64,000 nucleotides of DNA from Parasponia andersonii (GCA_002914805.1 JXTB01000300.1:1-64000), one strand, 5' to 3'. Counted from the stretch's first letter, positions 47,648 through 62,600 are shown. The notes: generated by a model from the sequence alone, not told the origin. Numbers and translations are program-made.

Positions 47648-47678
<31 letters not shown>

Positions 47679-50600
47679 TAGTTTTTATAGTACATGCCTA
47701 AAGCACCGTACCCGTTTAACTTAGATTACTATTTGGAAAACATTTTAGTAGTTACTAGTTTATAAAATAGAAAATTGTGAGAAAAAAATATAATGGTATA
47801 ATAGTGCTTACCTCTATTTAAAAAGAAGAAGAAAAAATACATAAAGGAACCTCCCAAAAATAAATAAATAAACAATACAAAAATTAAAACAATATTACAT
47901 GTAAAACAAACACGAAGTATATATATATATAAACAATATTGATAAGAAAAAAATAGTTTTAGAAAAAACAGTAAATAAGGTGAAAATCAGAGAAAAGGAA
48001 ATAAATAACAAAAAATGAGTATTAGCAACTCACGGTTTATAACATCTGGACTTGGTCCAAAAAATATTAAATGGTCGGTGTTCCCATTGAAATGAAGACA
48101 AAGAAATCCATGGGCTTTTTCATGAACACTACCGCACAGAGAAGAACTGATGCAAGAGGTTCTATTTAATGCACTCTTACTTCAAGCTAAAGACTAAAAC
48201 AAGAAATTATATTATATTTGACAAAGTATAAAAATAATAAAATATTCAGCAAGCAGCTGGAATAAAGCTCTTCTCCCTAGGTACATTCTTTTTTCTATAA
48301 GTAATAGATATATATATATATATATTTGAATTGCTTCAAAACCTTTTCTCCCACAATAAGTGTGACATCAATGCTTGCAGACATGAGATATGAGCAGTGA
48401 AGATGCCTCTTTTTAGGGGTTATATGCGAGTGTGTTTTAAAGTAAAAGGGTTTTTAGACACATGCATAAGAAGAGTACGTCTTTACTGTAGTTACAAAAT
48501 CGTAGCTGTAGTTTAGGTACATATGTTCTTTAAAACTAACCTTTAGAACTCGACCAAATGTTTGGAGCACAGAAACTATAATTTCGGGATTCTTTTCACC
48601 TGAAAGAAAACAACTTGAAGTCATGTATATGGGAATCATGTGATAGCATCTTTCCTGAAGTTCAGGAACATGGATTGACATAAAAATCATCAAAATCACA
48701 CAGAAAATCATAGCATACATTCATACCTGGTGTATTTATAAGTTGAGAAACTTCATCTATGCTCAAACCTTGGTCACCAGCCTTCCGAATGGCAGTATAA
48801 ACAGCCCTAAAGACCTCAGGGTCAATAGGACTAGAGTTTTCTAGATCAGAATGTATGGACAACAAACTTGCAGCATAGCCCGCCATAGCTATCCAAGGTG
48901 ACTCACTGATGTTCTCTACTATAGAGATATTGCTGTCTGAATTAAGGATTTCTTTCACATGGTCTGAATCCGACAAACTAGTCGGACCTGAAATAGTATC
49001 ACGAATATCATTTCCACAGTTGTGTGCTTCACCAGCACAAGTATCCTCAGCTTTGAACAACTCTACAACATCAGCGGTAGAAAATGCTGTCTGTTGAATG
49101 GATACCGCTATACCTGGAAAACCTTTTTCTCGACGAGAGATTATTTCACCTTCTGCTGCAACTAAGGATTTCAATTTCTTGGACTTATCACCATCAGATG
49201 ATTCATAATTGTCGATTTTTCGCTTCAAGCTTCTCGTATCCTCAGCCTCGCCAACACCTTCATCTGGCAAGCACGGAGAGAGCGACAATTGACCCGAAGA
49301 AACTAAAGCAAACAAATGAAAGATATCCCCACACTGTAAATCAGCAGTGAGATCAATCCCTCTTGTGAGATCTTTCTCTCTTTCATGGAGCCAATTAGCA
49401 AATTTAGAAGCTCTCAATCCCGAATTAGTTGGAAATGATGACTTGGAAACATTATGCATGAACTGTTGTGAAAGTGAAAAAGGCTGACTACCATTACCAC
49501 CAACCTGCCAAATAGTACAGAAAATTCATTCAAAGCAAAATATATTAATTTCCCAAGCTAGATACATATCTTCTTTTAAAGACAAGAACATAATCAGATA
49601 GCCAAGTACCGGTAAAATAAACACCTACGTTGGATTTATAATTACAAGACGAAAAGAAAAACAAAAATTGGTAAACGCCAAACGAAACTATGCTCAATGT
49701 CATTGATATTTGCTTTCAGACTTGAATACTAAGAGACATTTTACTGAAAGCATGATATCAATATTGTAACATACTAAAGCATCTTAAGCTGGCTCTCATA
49801 CCCAGCATTCTTGGAATAATCAACAACACTACTGAAACATTACCTTAAGAGAACACAAAGACTTTCTCTAAAACCAAAAAATGCACATATTTCAAACATA
49901 CAATAAAACAGCATATAGCTATGCATCAATTTGAACTTAAATGCTGGTCTCACCATTTCCGCTAATCCAATTCAGGCTCATTTATCGTTATCCAAACTGA
50001 TGCATAATAAGGTCCATATTGCGCATGCAAATGAACTCACTAGTCAATAGCGTCACAACTGTTCAAAGGTAAAAACCAATTCAGACCTACCTCCAAATAT
50101 AGATTAAGCTTACAAATGTCTCTTTTATGATATTACGAACTAAGGTCCTAGAGAGCTTCTCAACAAATGTGCAGCTGATAATCCAGATAAAAGTTTTCTA
50201 TTGGCTTTGGTATGATAGAATTCTAATAAATATCAGCCGCCTCAATTTTTTTTTTTTTTGGAGCCAAAGATTAATTTGATCAAAACAATTATAACATGAT
50301 TCATCACATAGTCGTCATTCCAATAATTATCTCAAAACCAGGGGCGAGGAAAACGGGGTTGGACGGTGGTGGAGATCCCTACCATATTTCTCTTCTCTCT
50401 GAGGTAGTTAAAAGCTGCAAAAAGATCATGCTCAGAGTACCGCCGCAAAATTTCTGCTAACATATTAGGCACTGTCGGTGCAGTAGATGTGCTCAGGAAA
50501 ATAAGCTTAAATAGCTCTACAGCATTAGATATAGCCAATGATTTGTACACTTGTCTACTAACTTTAACCTCTTCATTCAAGAGGTCAATAAACTTTTTAT

Positions 50601-53600
50601 GAAGGCGTTGAGCACGTGATCTTCGCATGGAAATCTTTTGTTGTCTTCCACCAAAGTTTTGGACATCCCCAGGAGTAGTACCAGCAGTTACCTCTGACTC
50701 CTGCAAGCAATACCATATGTTAAATTAAAAATGTAGCAGTACTCAAAAACTTTTTCAGTTTAGATAAAATATAAGGTTAGTGACTGTGTTTACATGTTTC
50801 TCAGCATTCATCTTTAGATCCGACCACTCTTCATAGGAAGATCCAACTCTTTTTGAAGCTTCCAGTTTAGCCATCCATTTGCAACGAAGAACCTCATCAA
50901 GGGCAACTTTAATGCTAGTGTTATCAAAATCATCCCATGGCTCTTCTTTAAAACCTGTCTCTTGAGCATGTTCATTGCTACCGGAAGAAACTGTATAGAG
51001 ACCTTTACTCAATGAACCTTGTGATAAGTTATCATCTTTTTCAAGTAACTTGTTCTGGGTTTTCTCCAAAAGCTTCACATATCGTTCACTGAGCATGTTA
51101 CAAAGCCTCATTACAGCTTTTCTGAATTTAACATTACTATTGAGTGATGCCATTCTTTTCCTGCAGGTACTTGGAGGTGCTGGAAGGTCAGGAACCGACG
51201 CCCAATCTGTGCGGTTAACTTTTACCCCAACTGCGGCACGGTGTCTAGCATATTGGATCACCAATTGCCTGAAAAGAGGAAATGAATGTGAGTAAAATAG
51301 CTAGGTAAAACTATAACGGTACTGAAAAGAACAAATAACATTGAATTTCTTGTTCATAGAAAATTTACAGTTCGTAAGTGGACAAAATGTACATCGCAAG
51401 CTGCATCCAAGTCTACATGGTAATGTATCAAAAGAGAGGAGGAAATACAAAATTCTAGAATCTCCTATAAGTTAATCCATTTTCGTGTTTTCCTTTCTGA
51501 CAGTAAAAATGTCTGTATAAAATATATATGTATATTTATATAAAGGACTTTCTCTTGGTTAATTTTCTGGTTCTCCCTATCAGGTTCTCTCTCTCAAAAA
51601 AAATAAAAATAAAAATAAAAATACTAGCAGTACCCATCAGGTAGTCTTAAGCATACAACAGTCTATGTCATTGTTTTTGAATGCTTAGAAAAAAGATGTT
51701 AAATTCATTCATCAGTCCTTGGCCAACAACAGTAGGGAATTATGAATATGGACCCAGATCAGAAGTTTCCATAGTTTCCCCACCCTTTTATTATATTGAC
51801 TGCCCTGGTAACTCTTTCTTATTGTTCTCATGGTCTATAAAAATTAACAGTATTTCATAATTTATGCCTTACCTATCGGCTTCCTCTGTCCATGAAAACC
51901 TTCTTTGGCGTGTTGCCTTCATCTTCGAAAAGGCGGACCTGGTAATAACAGAATAACAACCCTCATCATCTTCATTTAGTTCAGGATCCCCCTCATTTCT
52001 ATGATTTTCATCGTCCTGAAATGCTTGTAAATTACTCTCACGATTTTCTGCAGAAGGAACTGAAGTTTCTCCTTCCATGAATTGGTCTCCAGTAACAGGA
52101 TATGCATCAAGCCTCTGCTCATCCAACTGTCCAGTTACCCCAACAACTTTCCTGAACTTCACTGACCTTCCATCAGGAGATCTCTCTCTTCTCTGTGAGG
52201 ATAAGACACGGCTACTCCTCAAAGTTTGAAAGTCATTTCTTTCAACAGAAAGTTTGTGAAGACGTAACTGGCGTTTATCATAATACACGCGAAGCACCTG
52301 CAAATTCAATTAACGAGATAAGTATGCAAATCGTGAAAAGGAGGGCTCAAGGTATGAAACTGACAAATTACAAGAATAATTGCTTAATATTCATTGGTGT
52401 TTGGTACAACATATTTATACACAAATTCTAGGTCAGAAATATTTCTAAACCAGAATATTTAATCAACTAGAGTACATTCAGGGAACACACGTGGCCGACA
52501 ATATTCCTATACCCCTACTAAGTACACATGTCATACACATACTTCTCATGCCCATGCCAAGTGCACATGACATACACACATACAGTTCACACATGTGGGC
52601 TGTCAAACAAAGTTCTCTCGACAGAAACATATTTGTACAAGTCCAAAAACATCACAGAGAATAAAAGATCAGTGACAGAGAACATAAGATTAAATCATCT
52701 CTGAACAAGTAAAGCCGAATAAGGACCAATGTGAAAACCAGTGGCAAAAAAGAAGCCAAAATTTGTGGACATACTCGAAAAATAAATAAGTCTGAGCATA
52801 AAAATATGTTGGAAAGCTTTGGCGTTTAGGTTAAACTTAAAAGGCCGAAACTTTATGGGCTAATTAGCTGTAATATATGTGTAAATATGTGCATTTTAGA
52901 ATATTTATCCCTAGAAATCAGGCTGTATTTAATTGTATTTTTCCTTTTATTTTGTAGTTTCCCGTTCTCTGTAAACTCTATAAGTACTGAGGTTGTAAGT
53001 CTAATTTTATTAATGAGATATATACGACTTAAACTCTAAGATTAGAGCTTAGAAACCCTAGCCCATCTTTTTTTTTTTCGTCTTAGCGCCTCTTCCTTGT
53101 CCTAAACAACCAGCAACATGTCTGATATAACCTCTGAGTCTTCAATCCCTACTGTAGTCCCTGCAGCCACCACTAAGTCCCTTGAAACTAAAATAGTTGA
53201 TTCCCATTCTATCCAAATTACCAATATCCGACTGAATAAAGATGATTTGTCTCAATCAGTCCGGATGTATATTCGAGGGAGAGGGAAGATAGGCTATCTG
53301 ATAAGTAAGATTATTGCCCCTGCAAAATCAGATCCCTCTTATGCTACATGGGATGCTGAGAATTCAATGATTATGGCGTGGTTGGTTAATTCTATGGATG
53401 AAGAAATCAGTGCCAACTATAGGTGTTATCCCACTGTTAAAGAACTTTGGGATAATGTGTGCCAGATGTATTCTGATCTGGGAAATCAGTCTCACATTTA
53501 TGAGCTGCAGTTGAAGATTGGAGAAGTACAACAAGGAGAAAACAGTGTGACAAAGTATTTTAATGTCTTGAAAGGTCTATGGCAAAACCTTGATTTGTTC

Positions 53601-56600
53601 AGTGACTATGAATGGAAGAGTCCGGATGACTTTAACCATTATAAAAAGATGGTGGAAAGCACAAGGATCTTCAAAATCTTGGCTGGTCTTAATGTAGAAT
53701 TTGATGAAGTCAGGGAGAGGATTGTTGGGAGACAACCGTTTCCTCCAATTGGAGAAGTTTTTTCTGAAGTTAGGAGGGAAGAGAGTCGCCAAGGTGTCAT
53801 GCTAGGTAAGAAGGTTGCTGCTGATCCAGTGGAAAACTCAGCACTTGTAACTACTAATAATTTTGGTTTTGCTAGAAATCGGCCATATAATCAGCGAAGA
53901 TTTGACAAGAAACCTCGAGTATGGTGTGATTATTGTAATAAACCACGCCATACTCGAGGAACTTGCTAGAAGCTCCACAGAAAACCAGCAAACTGGAAAA
54001 GTAATAAGCAAGGAGACAAAGGCAGCAACACAACACCAACTGCAAATGAAGCTGAGACCAGTTTTATTAGCAAGGAGCAGATGGATCACCTTCTTCAACT
54101 GCTAAAACCCAGTCCTCCATCTGGTATTCCTACTGGTTCTGTTGCACAAATAGGTAGTACTCCTAGTGCTAATTCTGTTGCACAAATAGGTAGTACTCCT
54201 AGTGCTAATTCTAGTTTTTCACCCTCTACACCATGACAAAGGCAGCAACACAACACCAACTGCAAATGAAGCTAAGACCAGTTTTATTAGCAAGGAGCAG
54301 ATGGATCACCTTCTTCAACTACTAAAAACTAGTCCTTCATCTGGTATTCCTACTGGTTCTGTTGCACAGATAGGTAGAACTCCTAGTGCTAATTCTAGTT
54401 TTTCACCCTCTACACCATGAATTATTGATTCGGTGCACCTGATCACATGACTAGTTTATCTCATTTGTTTATAACCTATTCTCCTTGTCCTTGTAATAAA
54501 AAGGTTAAGATTGCTGATGGAAGTATGTCCCCTATTGCAGGAAAAAGTTTTATTAAAATATCTGAAAAAATAGAACTAAAATATGTTCTTCATGTTCTTA
54601 AGTTTTCTTGCAATCTTTTATCTGTTAGTAAATTATCACGGGGCTCTAATTGTAATGTCGTTTTCTTTGACTCACATTTTGAATTTCAGGACCAGAATTC
54701 GAGGAAGATGATTAGCAGTGCTAGTATGGCTGATGGACTTTACTATTTCAATGACAACTTCTTTAGCAATAAACAAGCTCAGGGTTTGAGCAGCAGTGTT
54801 AGTTCAATCTCTGTGCATGAAAAATTAATGCTTTGGCATCTTAGATTAGGGCATCCTAGTTTGTTTAAAAATTTGGATTGTACTTCCTTTCATTGTGATT
54901 CTTGTGTTTTATTAAAAAGTCATCGAATTTCATACAAATCTAAGCCTTATCATGCATCCTTTTATTTGATACATAATGATGTTTAGGGTCCCTCGAGGAT
55001 CACCACTTTGTCTGGAAAAAAAGGGTTTATCACATTTATAAATGATCATTCTAGACTTTGTTGAGTATATTTGATTTGTGAAAAATCTGATGTTGAGAAA
55101 TTATTTAAAGATTTTTACAATATGGTTGAAAACCAATTTCAAACAAGAATAAGTGTTCTTCATACTGATAACGGCAAAGAATATTTTAACAATTATTTAG
55201 GCAATTTTTTAAAGGAAAAAGGTATTCAACATCAATCCACTTGTAACGATACTCCACAACAAAATGGTATTGCAGAGAGAAAAAAGTGCCATTTGTTAGA
55301 AGTTGCTAGGGCAATGATGCTTTCTATGCATGTTCCAAAATACTCGAGGGGAGAAGCTATTTTGATAGCATCAACATGTTATCTAATAAATAGAATGCCA
55401 AGTCTTGTTTTAAAATATGAAGCACCTTTAGCATGTTTTAAACAACTCTTTCCTGATAACAGAATTATTTCGAACTTGCCTTTGAAAGTGTTTGGGTGCA
55501 TTGTTTTCGTTCATATACCTAGCCATGTTAGATCTAAACTAGATCCTAGGGCTGAAAAATGTGTTTTTATTGGATATGCTACAAGCAAAAAAAGTTACAA
55601 ATGTTTTAATCCAAAAACTAAAAGAATACATGTTAGTATGGATACGATGTTTGTTGAGAATCAATCTTTTTTAGCCCAACTTCTCTTCAGGGGGAGAAAG
55701 AGAGTGAAGATCAGTTTTGGCACACTTCAACACCTCTACCTAATGTTTGTTCAGAACCTGAAATTCTTGATAACTTACCAAAAAACCAGAAACTAGAAGT
55801 TTTAGATAATAAAAAAGATGCTAATCTACCATTCTAAAGTACTAGTGCACCACAAACAGGGGGAGAAACTCTACCTAATGAACCTTATTTTGAGCTACGT
55901 GTTTATACTAGACAAAGGTATCATCGAGATGGAGAAGTTCATCCTAAAAGGCAGCATCCATCATCAACTCCTGACACTAGTCATTTAGATAATCTAGGTA
56001 ATTCTTCTCTTGAGCCTACTAGTGATAATTCTTCCTCTTCTTCTCTTAAACCTACTAATGATTTCTCGGATCTAAATGTCCCTATAGATCTTAGGAAAGG
56101 TATTAGATCTTGTACCCAACTTCCTATAGCTAAAAATCTATCCTACCATAGACTTTCCGAAAATCATAGAGCCTTTACATCCAATATTTCCAACTTGTTT
56201 GTGCCAAGAACTATCCAGGAAGCTCAACATCACCTAGAATGGAAATTAGCAGTTCAGGAAGAAATGAATGCTCTTCAAAAAAATGGTACTTGGGAGATTA
56301 CTGAGTTACAAAGGGAGAAAAAGACTGTTGGGTTTAAATGGATTTTTACAGTTAAATGTAAAGCTGATGGTAGTGTGGAAAGGTACAAGGTAAAAATTGT
56401 AGCTAAAGGCTTTACACAAACCTATGGTATTGACTACCAAGAAACTTTTGCACTAGTAGCCAAGATTAACTCAATTCGAGTTCTACTCTCCTTAGCTGTT
56501 AATTTTGACTAGTCTTTATACCAGTTGGACGTGAAGAACGCATTTTTATACGATGCTTTGGAAGAAGAAGTGTTCATGGATTTACCAACTGGTTTTGAAG

Positions 56601-59600
56601 ATAAACTTGATAGAAACAAAATTTCTAAATTGAGAAAATCACTTTACGGGCTTAAGCAATCACCTAGGGCATGGTTTGAACGCTTTGGGAAGGCTATAAA
56701 AGGTCATGGCTACTGTCAAGGTCAGGCTGATCATACTATGTTTTACCGAGTTTATCTTCAAAACCAGTTGGTAAATCCATAAACACTTCTTCTTCCAAAG
56801 CATCATTTAAAAAGGCATTCTTCACGTCCAACTGGTGTGAAGACCAATCAAAATTAACAGCTAAAGAGAGTAGAACTCGAATTGAGTTAATATTGGCTAC
56901 TAGTGCAAAAGTTTCTTGGTAGTCAATACCATAGGTTTGTGTAAAACCCTTAGCTACAAGTCTTACCTTGTACCTTTCCACACTGTTGGGTGTAAATGGG
57001 ATTTTACAGTTAAATGTAAAGCTGATGGTAGTGTGGAAAGATATAAGGTAAGACTTGTAGCAAAGGGCTTTACACAAACCTATGGTATTGACTACCAAGA
57101 AACTTTTACACTAGTAGTCAAGATTAACTCAATTCGAATTCTACTCTCCTTAGCTGTTAATTTTGACTAGTCTTTACACCAGTTGGACGTGAAGAATGCC
57201 TTTTTAAATGATGCTTTGGAAGAAGAAGTGTTTATGGATTTACCAACTGGTTTTGAAGATAAACTTGGTAGAAACAAAATTTCTAAATTGAGGAAATCAC
57301 TTTACGGGCTTAAGCAATCACCTAGGGCATGGTTTGAACGCTTTGGGAAGGCTGTAAAAGGTCATGGCTACTGTCAAGGTCAGGCTGATCATACTATGTT
57401 TTACAAGTACTCAAAAGAAGGAAGGTTGTTATTTTAATTGTCTATGTTGATGAAATAATATTGACAGGTGATGATAAAGTTGAACTCGAGAAGCTAAAGA
57501 AAATTCTTGATAGAGAGTTTGAAATCAAAGATTTAGGTGACTTGAAATACTTTCTTGGAATGGAATTTACTAGGTCAAAGAGAGGAATTTTTGTTTCACA
57601 ACGTAAGTTTGTCCTCGACTTGCTTAATGAAATAGGTTTACTTGGGTGTAGAGCAGCCGAAACACCCATTGAACCAAATCTTAAGTTACAATCAACTAAG
57701 CCTGAAGAGCTTATTAACAGAGATCAATTCCAGCGGCTAGTTGGAAGACTAATTTATCTCTCACATACTCAGCCAAATATAGCTTTTGCAGTCAGTGTGG
57801 AAAGTTAATTTATGCATTCACTAGGTCGTGAACATTTTATTGCAGTTTACAGGATTTTGAGGTATTTAAAAGTAACTCCAGAAAAAGGACTGCTATTTGA
57901 AAATCATAAACACGTGCAAGTAGAAGTTTATATTGATGCGGATTGGGCAAGAAGTGTCACTGATAGAAGGTCTACCTCTGGCTATTGTACCTTTGTCGGG
58001 GAAATCTAGTTACATGGCAATAAGGTAGCCATGAGTAGTGCAGAAGCTAAGTTTAGAGCTGTCGCTCACGGTATTTGTGAAGGCTTATGAGTCAGAAGAT
58101 TATTGAAGGAGCTGAAAGTTACAAGTCCAATGCCTATGAAGGTTTACTGTGACAACAAAGCTGCCACATCTATTACTCATAATCCAGTCCTCCATGATAG
58201 AACGAAACATATCGAAGTAGACAAGTATTTTATCAAAGAGAAACTGGAGAATGAGTTAGTTTGTATGCCTTATATTCCAACTATAGAACAAGTTGCTGAT
58301 ATATTGACTAAAGGTCTACCAAAGAAGCAGTTTGAGAACATCTTGGCAAGCTGGCTATGGAAAACATATTCAAACCAACTTGAGGAGGAGTGTTGGAAAG
58401 CTTTAGTGTTTAGGTTAAACCTAAAACGCCGAAACTTCAAGGCTGATTAGTAATATACAGCTGTGTAAATAGGTGTATTTTAGGATAATTATCCCTAGAA
58501 ATTAGGCTGCATTTAATTGTATTTTTCCTTTTATTTTTTAGTTTCCCGTTCTCAGTAAACTCTATAAGTATTGAGGCTGTAAGTATTATTTTATTAATGA
58601 GATATATATGACTTAAACTCTAAGATTAGAGCCTCTAAAATATATAAGTATACTACAGTAATTACAATATAATAGGACAAGAGTAACAATTGCAATAAAA
58701 TAACCCAGACATATGCCAAGGCTCAACCAATCAAAGTAATTAGACCGCTAAAAGAATAATTTTGTTAATGTATATAGCGCCAAAGAAGATAAAGAAAGTC
58801 CGAAGGCCCGTGTGTTGAACAAAAGCCAAGAATTTACATACTAGGCAAAGAGTTTAACATGGCTACAGATTAAGTTGAATGGCGAAGTACTAAAGACAAA
58901 TACCGCTAACTGACCACCATTAGTTAGGACCAAGACTCTTCTGGGCTAGGATGACCGAGTCTAAGTTTATAACACTGTTGAAAGTCTCTGATTTTTTAGA
59001 GTTTTATGGACCTTATTTCCTTTATACTGCTTGCTCCATGTTTTAGAGTAGACTATTGCCTTACTTTATGGAACTATTTGCCCCATGTTTTAGGGTAGTT
59101 TGCTGCCAGATTTATGGGAACATTTGATTCATGTTTTATGTGAATGGTTCGGCTACTTGTTGCCCAGAATTATCTATAAAAATTTATATGGTTGTAACTC
59201 CTTTTAAAATGAGGAAAAGTACGAGTTTTCCACCCTGTTCACCTCATTTCTACTTATCTTTCTACGTGGTACCACAGCTTGGAATCGACTCTATATCCCT
59301 CCCTTTTTCAATGGCTGCTCCAGCCACTTCTGAATCGGAAGCCACCAGCCGAGAGACACATGTTTCTAGCAACAATGGTTCAGTTGAGACCACTATTTCT
59401 GCCCTCATTAAAGGATAAACGGACAGAATTATCTCCAGTGGTCAAAATTCGGTATTGATGTTTGTAGAAGGCAAAGGCAAGGACGACTATCTCACCGGGG
59501 TTGCCACAAAACCCATAGAGATCCAAAATTCAAGACTTGGAAGGCTAAAAATAGCATGGTAAAGTTTAAGTTAATTAATTCGATAACCAACTACATAAGT

Positions 59601-62600
59601 GAAGATTTCATGCTATATGATACAGCTCAAAAAATAAGGCTGATTGCTATAGAAACATATTCTAATCCAAAGAAAACGGCTGAATCCTTGGTGTAGAAAG
59701 TATTCTCCATCTTCGCCAAGAAGATAGACCTGTAATACAATATTACATGCTCTTCACAAGGTATAGCAGCAACTTGATACCTTTGAGAAGCATAAATGGA
59801 GTTGTCCCACTGATACATCAAAATACAAAAAGATTGTGAAGAAGAACAGAATCTAAAAATTTCTTCTTAGTCTCAACAATAATCTTGATGAGATTAGAAG
59901 CAAGATCCTTGCAACTAAACTTCTTCCAAATATTCGAGAAGTTTTCTCACAAGTACGGCATGAAGAAAGTTGAATGAGGCTTATGCTTGGATTTAGTCCA
60001 AGTGTAAACCAAACTGAATCATCAGTATTAGTTGCCCACAACTCTAACTTTCCTAGAGCGAATCAACAACGCAAAGGTGGAAGACCATGGTGTGAACAAT
60101 GCAGGAGACCTGGACATACAAAAGAAACATGCTGGAAATTACACAGAAAGCCCGCTGATTGGAAACCAAGGAGTGGAATTCAAGGCAATCAACATGCATC
60201 TGAGAGTCGTGGCCTTGTGGCCACCGAAAAAGAAAATGGACCTGAGAACTTACTATTCAATAAAAGAGCTGGAGCTACTAAAGCAACCAATCAACCAACA
60301 AAAGTATGCACCAGAGACAATAAGCACTAGTGTCATGGCACAACAAGGTAATCAATCCATCACTTTGAGTTCACATATGAAGAAATACAACCCATGGATT
60401 GTAGATTCTAGTGCATTTGATCACATGACCGATAATTCTACTCTATTTCACACTTCCAATCCATGATCTGGAAATTATATGGTGCAACTTGCTGATGGTT
60501 CAATGTCGAAGGTGGCTAGAATGGGAACTGTCATTCTTACCATAGATTTGAATTTAAAATCAATATTGTTGATTCCCAAGTTAACCTATAACTTATTGTC
60601 CAATAGTGAACTTACCAAGGATTTAAGGTGTACTACTCATTTCTCCTCAACTAATTGTAATTTTCAAGACTTTAAATCGGAGAAGATGATTGGCATTGCC
60701 AAGAAATGTGTCGGCCTCTATTTTCTCATGGGTCTTAAAAATCCTAAGGAACAAGCTCATCATGCAAGTGTGTCTTTATCTACTCTTTCAAATCTCTCAA
60801 ATAAGGAAGATGCAATTATGTTATGGCACTTTAGGTTAGGACATAATGTTTGAGAAAGTTGTTTCCTGCTTTATTTAAAAACATTAATCTCAAATTTTTG
60901 CAATGTGAAATCAGTTAGTTTTCAAAACATGTGAGAAGCAATTATCCCATTCAAGGTTATAAATCATCTCATCCTTTTGCAATGATTCATAGTGATATAT
61001 GGGGACCTTCTAAGGTAAAAACTATATTAAGTATTACGAAGTTCCTAACCTTCATTGATGAAAATTCTAGATTGACGTAGGTATACCTAATGAAAGAAAA
61101 ATCCGAAGCGAGCACCAGATTTAAAGACTTCTACACCATGATCCAAAATCAATTTCAAACCAAAATAAAAGTCTTTAGATCTGATTGCCAAAAATTATTT
61201 CAATTCTCTCTTTGGGGAACATTTCACAACTAATGAGATAATATACCAAAGCTCTTGTGTCGACATCCCACAACAAAATGCGGTAGCTGAACAGAAAAAT
61301 AGACACTTGCTTAAGGTAGCCAAATCTATTATGCTTACTACACATGTTCCTAATCAGTTCTAGGAGGAGGCAGTTCTGACATCCACATATCTCATAAACA
61401 TAATGCCATCTAGGGTGCTAAATTTCCACACTCCATGTCAAACTCTCCTTCAGAGCTATCCTACTATACAGACCATTATCATTACCATTAAAAGTTTTTG
61501 GTAATACAGCCTTTATTCATAATCATTCTCAAAACCAAAGCAAACTAGACTCTAGAGCCATCAAATGTGTTTTTCTAGGCTACTCATCAACTAAAAAGGG
61601 TTACAAATGTTACTCACCCAATATTAGAAAATTCTATACCTCTATGAATATAACATTCTTTGGAAAACCAACCCTACTATCCGAAACATCTATGATGTTG
61701 AAAAAATTGAAGGTGGAAATAGAAACTCCTATGAAGTTGTATTGTGACAAAATTGCAGCCATCAACATTACTCACAACCATGTTCAGCATGATCGTACAA
61801 AACATGTTGAGATTAACAGACACTGCATTAAGGAGAAGATTGAAAGTGGAATAATTTACATGCCATATATTCCAAGAGAAAAGCAACTAGCTGACATTCT
61901 CACAAAGGGATTGTTGAAATCACCTTTCGAATCTCTAGTTTGCAAGCTGGGAATGATCGACATCTTCAAACTAGCATGAGAGAGAATGTGGAAAATCCCA
62001 AAAATCTCAAGGGATTTACTGCAGTTTTTATAGCTTTATTCTCATTAACTAGGGAGGTTCTTGACTATATGAATTGGGATAATTTGTCTGATTGTATGCT
62101 TTTATTTTGTAGATATTTTGTTGTTTTACAGCCTTTATTCTTGCTGATTTTGTCTTTATTTCATATCTCGTATCGAGTCTACATAACAAACATTCCTTTG
62201 TGCTCTCAATATATCAATGAAAAATAATCCTTTCTAAACCTGACATCTGATTACAATACCTGTTAAGATTAGATAGGAAAAAAAGGTAATCTTGAAGAAT
62301 TGATTTTAGAGTTTTGAAAGAGAATGGCCAGTCTCTTTGATCAGTACACAATTTGGAAAAGAGTAAAACACATTGATTTTCATATTTTGTTCTTCTTTCC
62401 AATTTATTTCATATTTTGTTCTTTCCAATTTTACTCCTCCCTTATATTCTATTTTCACATTTTTTTTAACTATATTCCTAATAGTGTAAATAGTTGACTC
62501 CAGAATCAAGTATAGGCTGAATGGATGATTTCCTAAACTGCTAGTATGGTTTTTATCCTCTCTGAGTATCAATGGGAAAATAATTCACTACACAATTTTA

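Larger units (their letters stand above)
52807..58637 (+). mobile_element. Copia D: Ty1/copia retrotransposon with rearranged RT
   Basis: LTRs 52807-53050 and 58391-58637 (TGTTGGAAAGC starts) with a likely AAATA target duplication (52802-52806, 58638-58642). Gag starts at 53118; protease, integrase, RT and RNase H follow in plus orientation. It carries a gag tandem duplication, a forward-inverted-forward RT segment and several stops. It is inserted in the TFIIIC intron. Confidence 0.88.
58976..62245 (+). mobile_element. Copia E: chimeric copia fragment lacking RT
   Basis: The left part has an LTR-like block (58976-59266), a primer-like TGGTACCACAGC (59267-59278), gag from 59311, protease and integrase to about 61650. 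It then jumps directly into RNase H (61660-61979), so the RT is absent. The right LTR-like block (about 61987-62245) starts TGTGGAAAATCCC and does not match the left block. It is therefore a recombined or deleted composite. Confidence 0.7.

Noticed and set aside
53118..58450. Copia D as an active element
   Set aside because: The protease frameshift, integrase stops, rearranged RT and YVDE box rule out activity.
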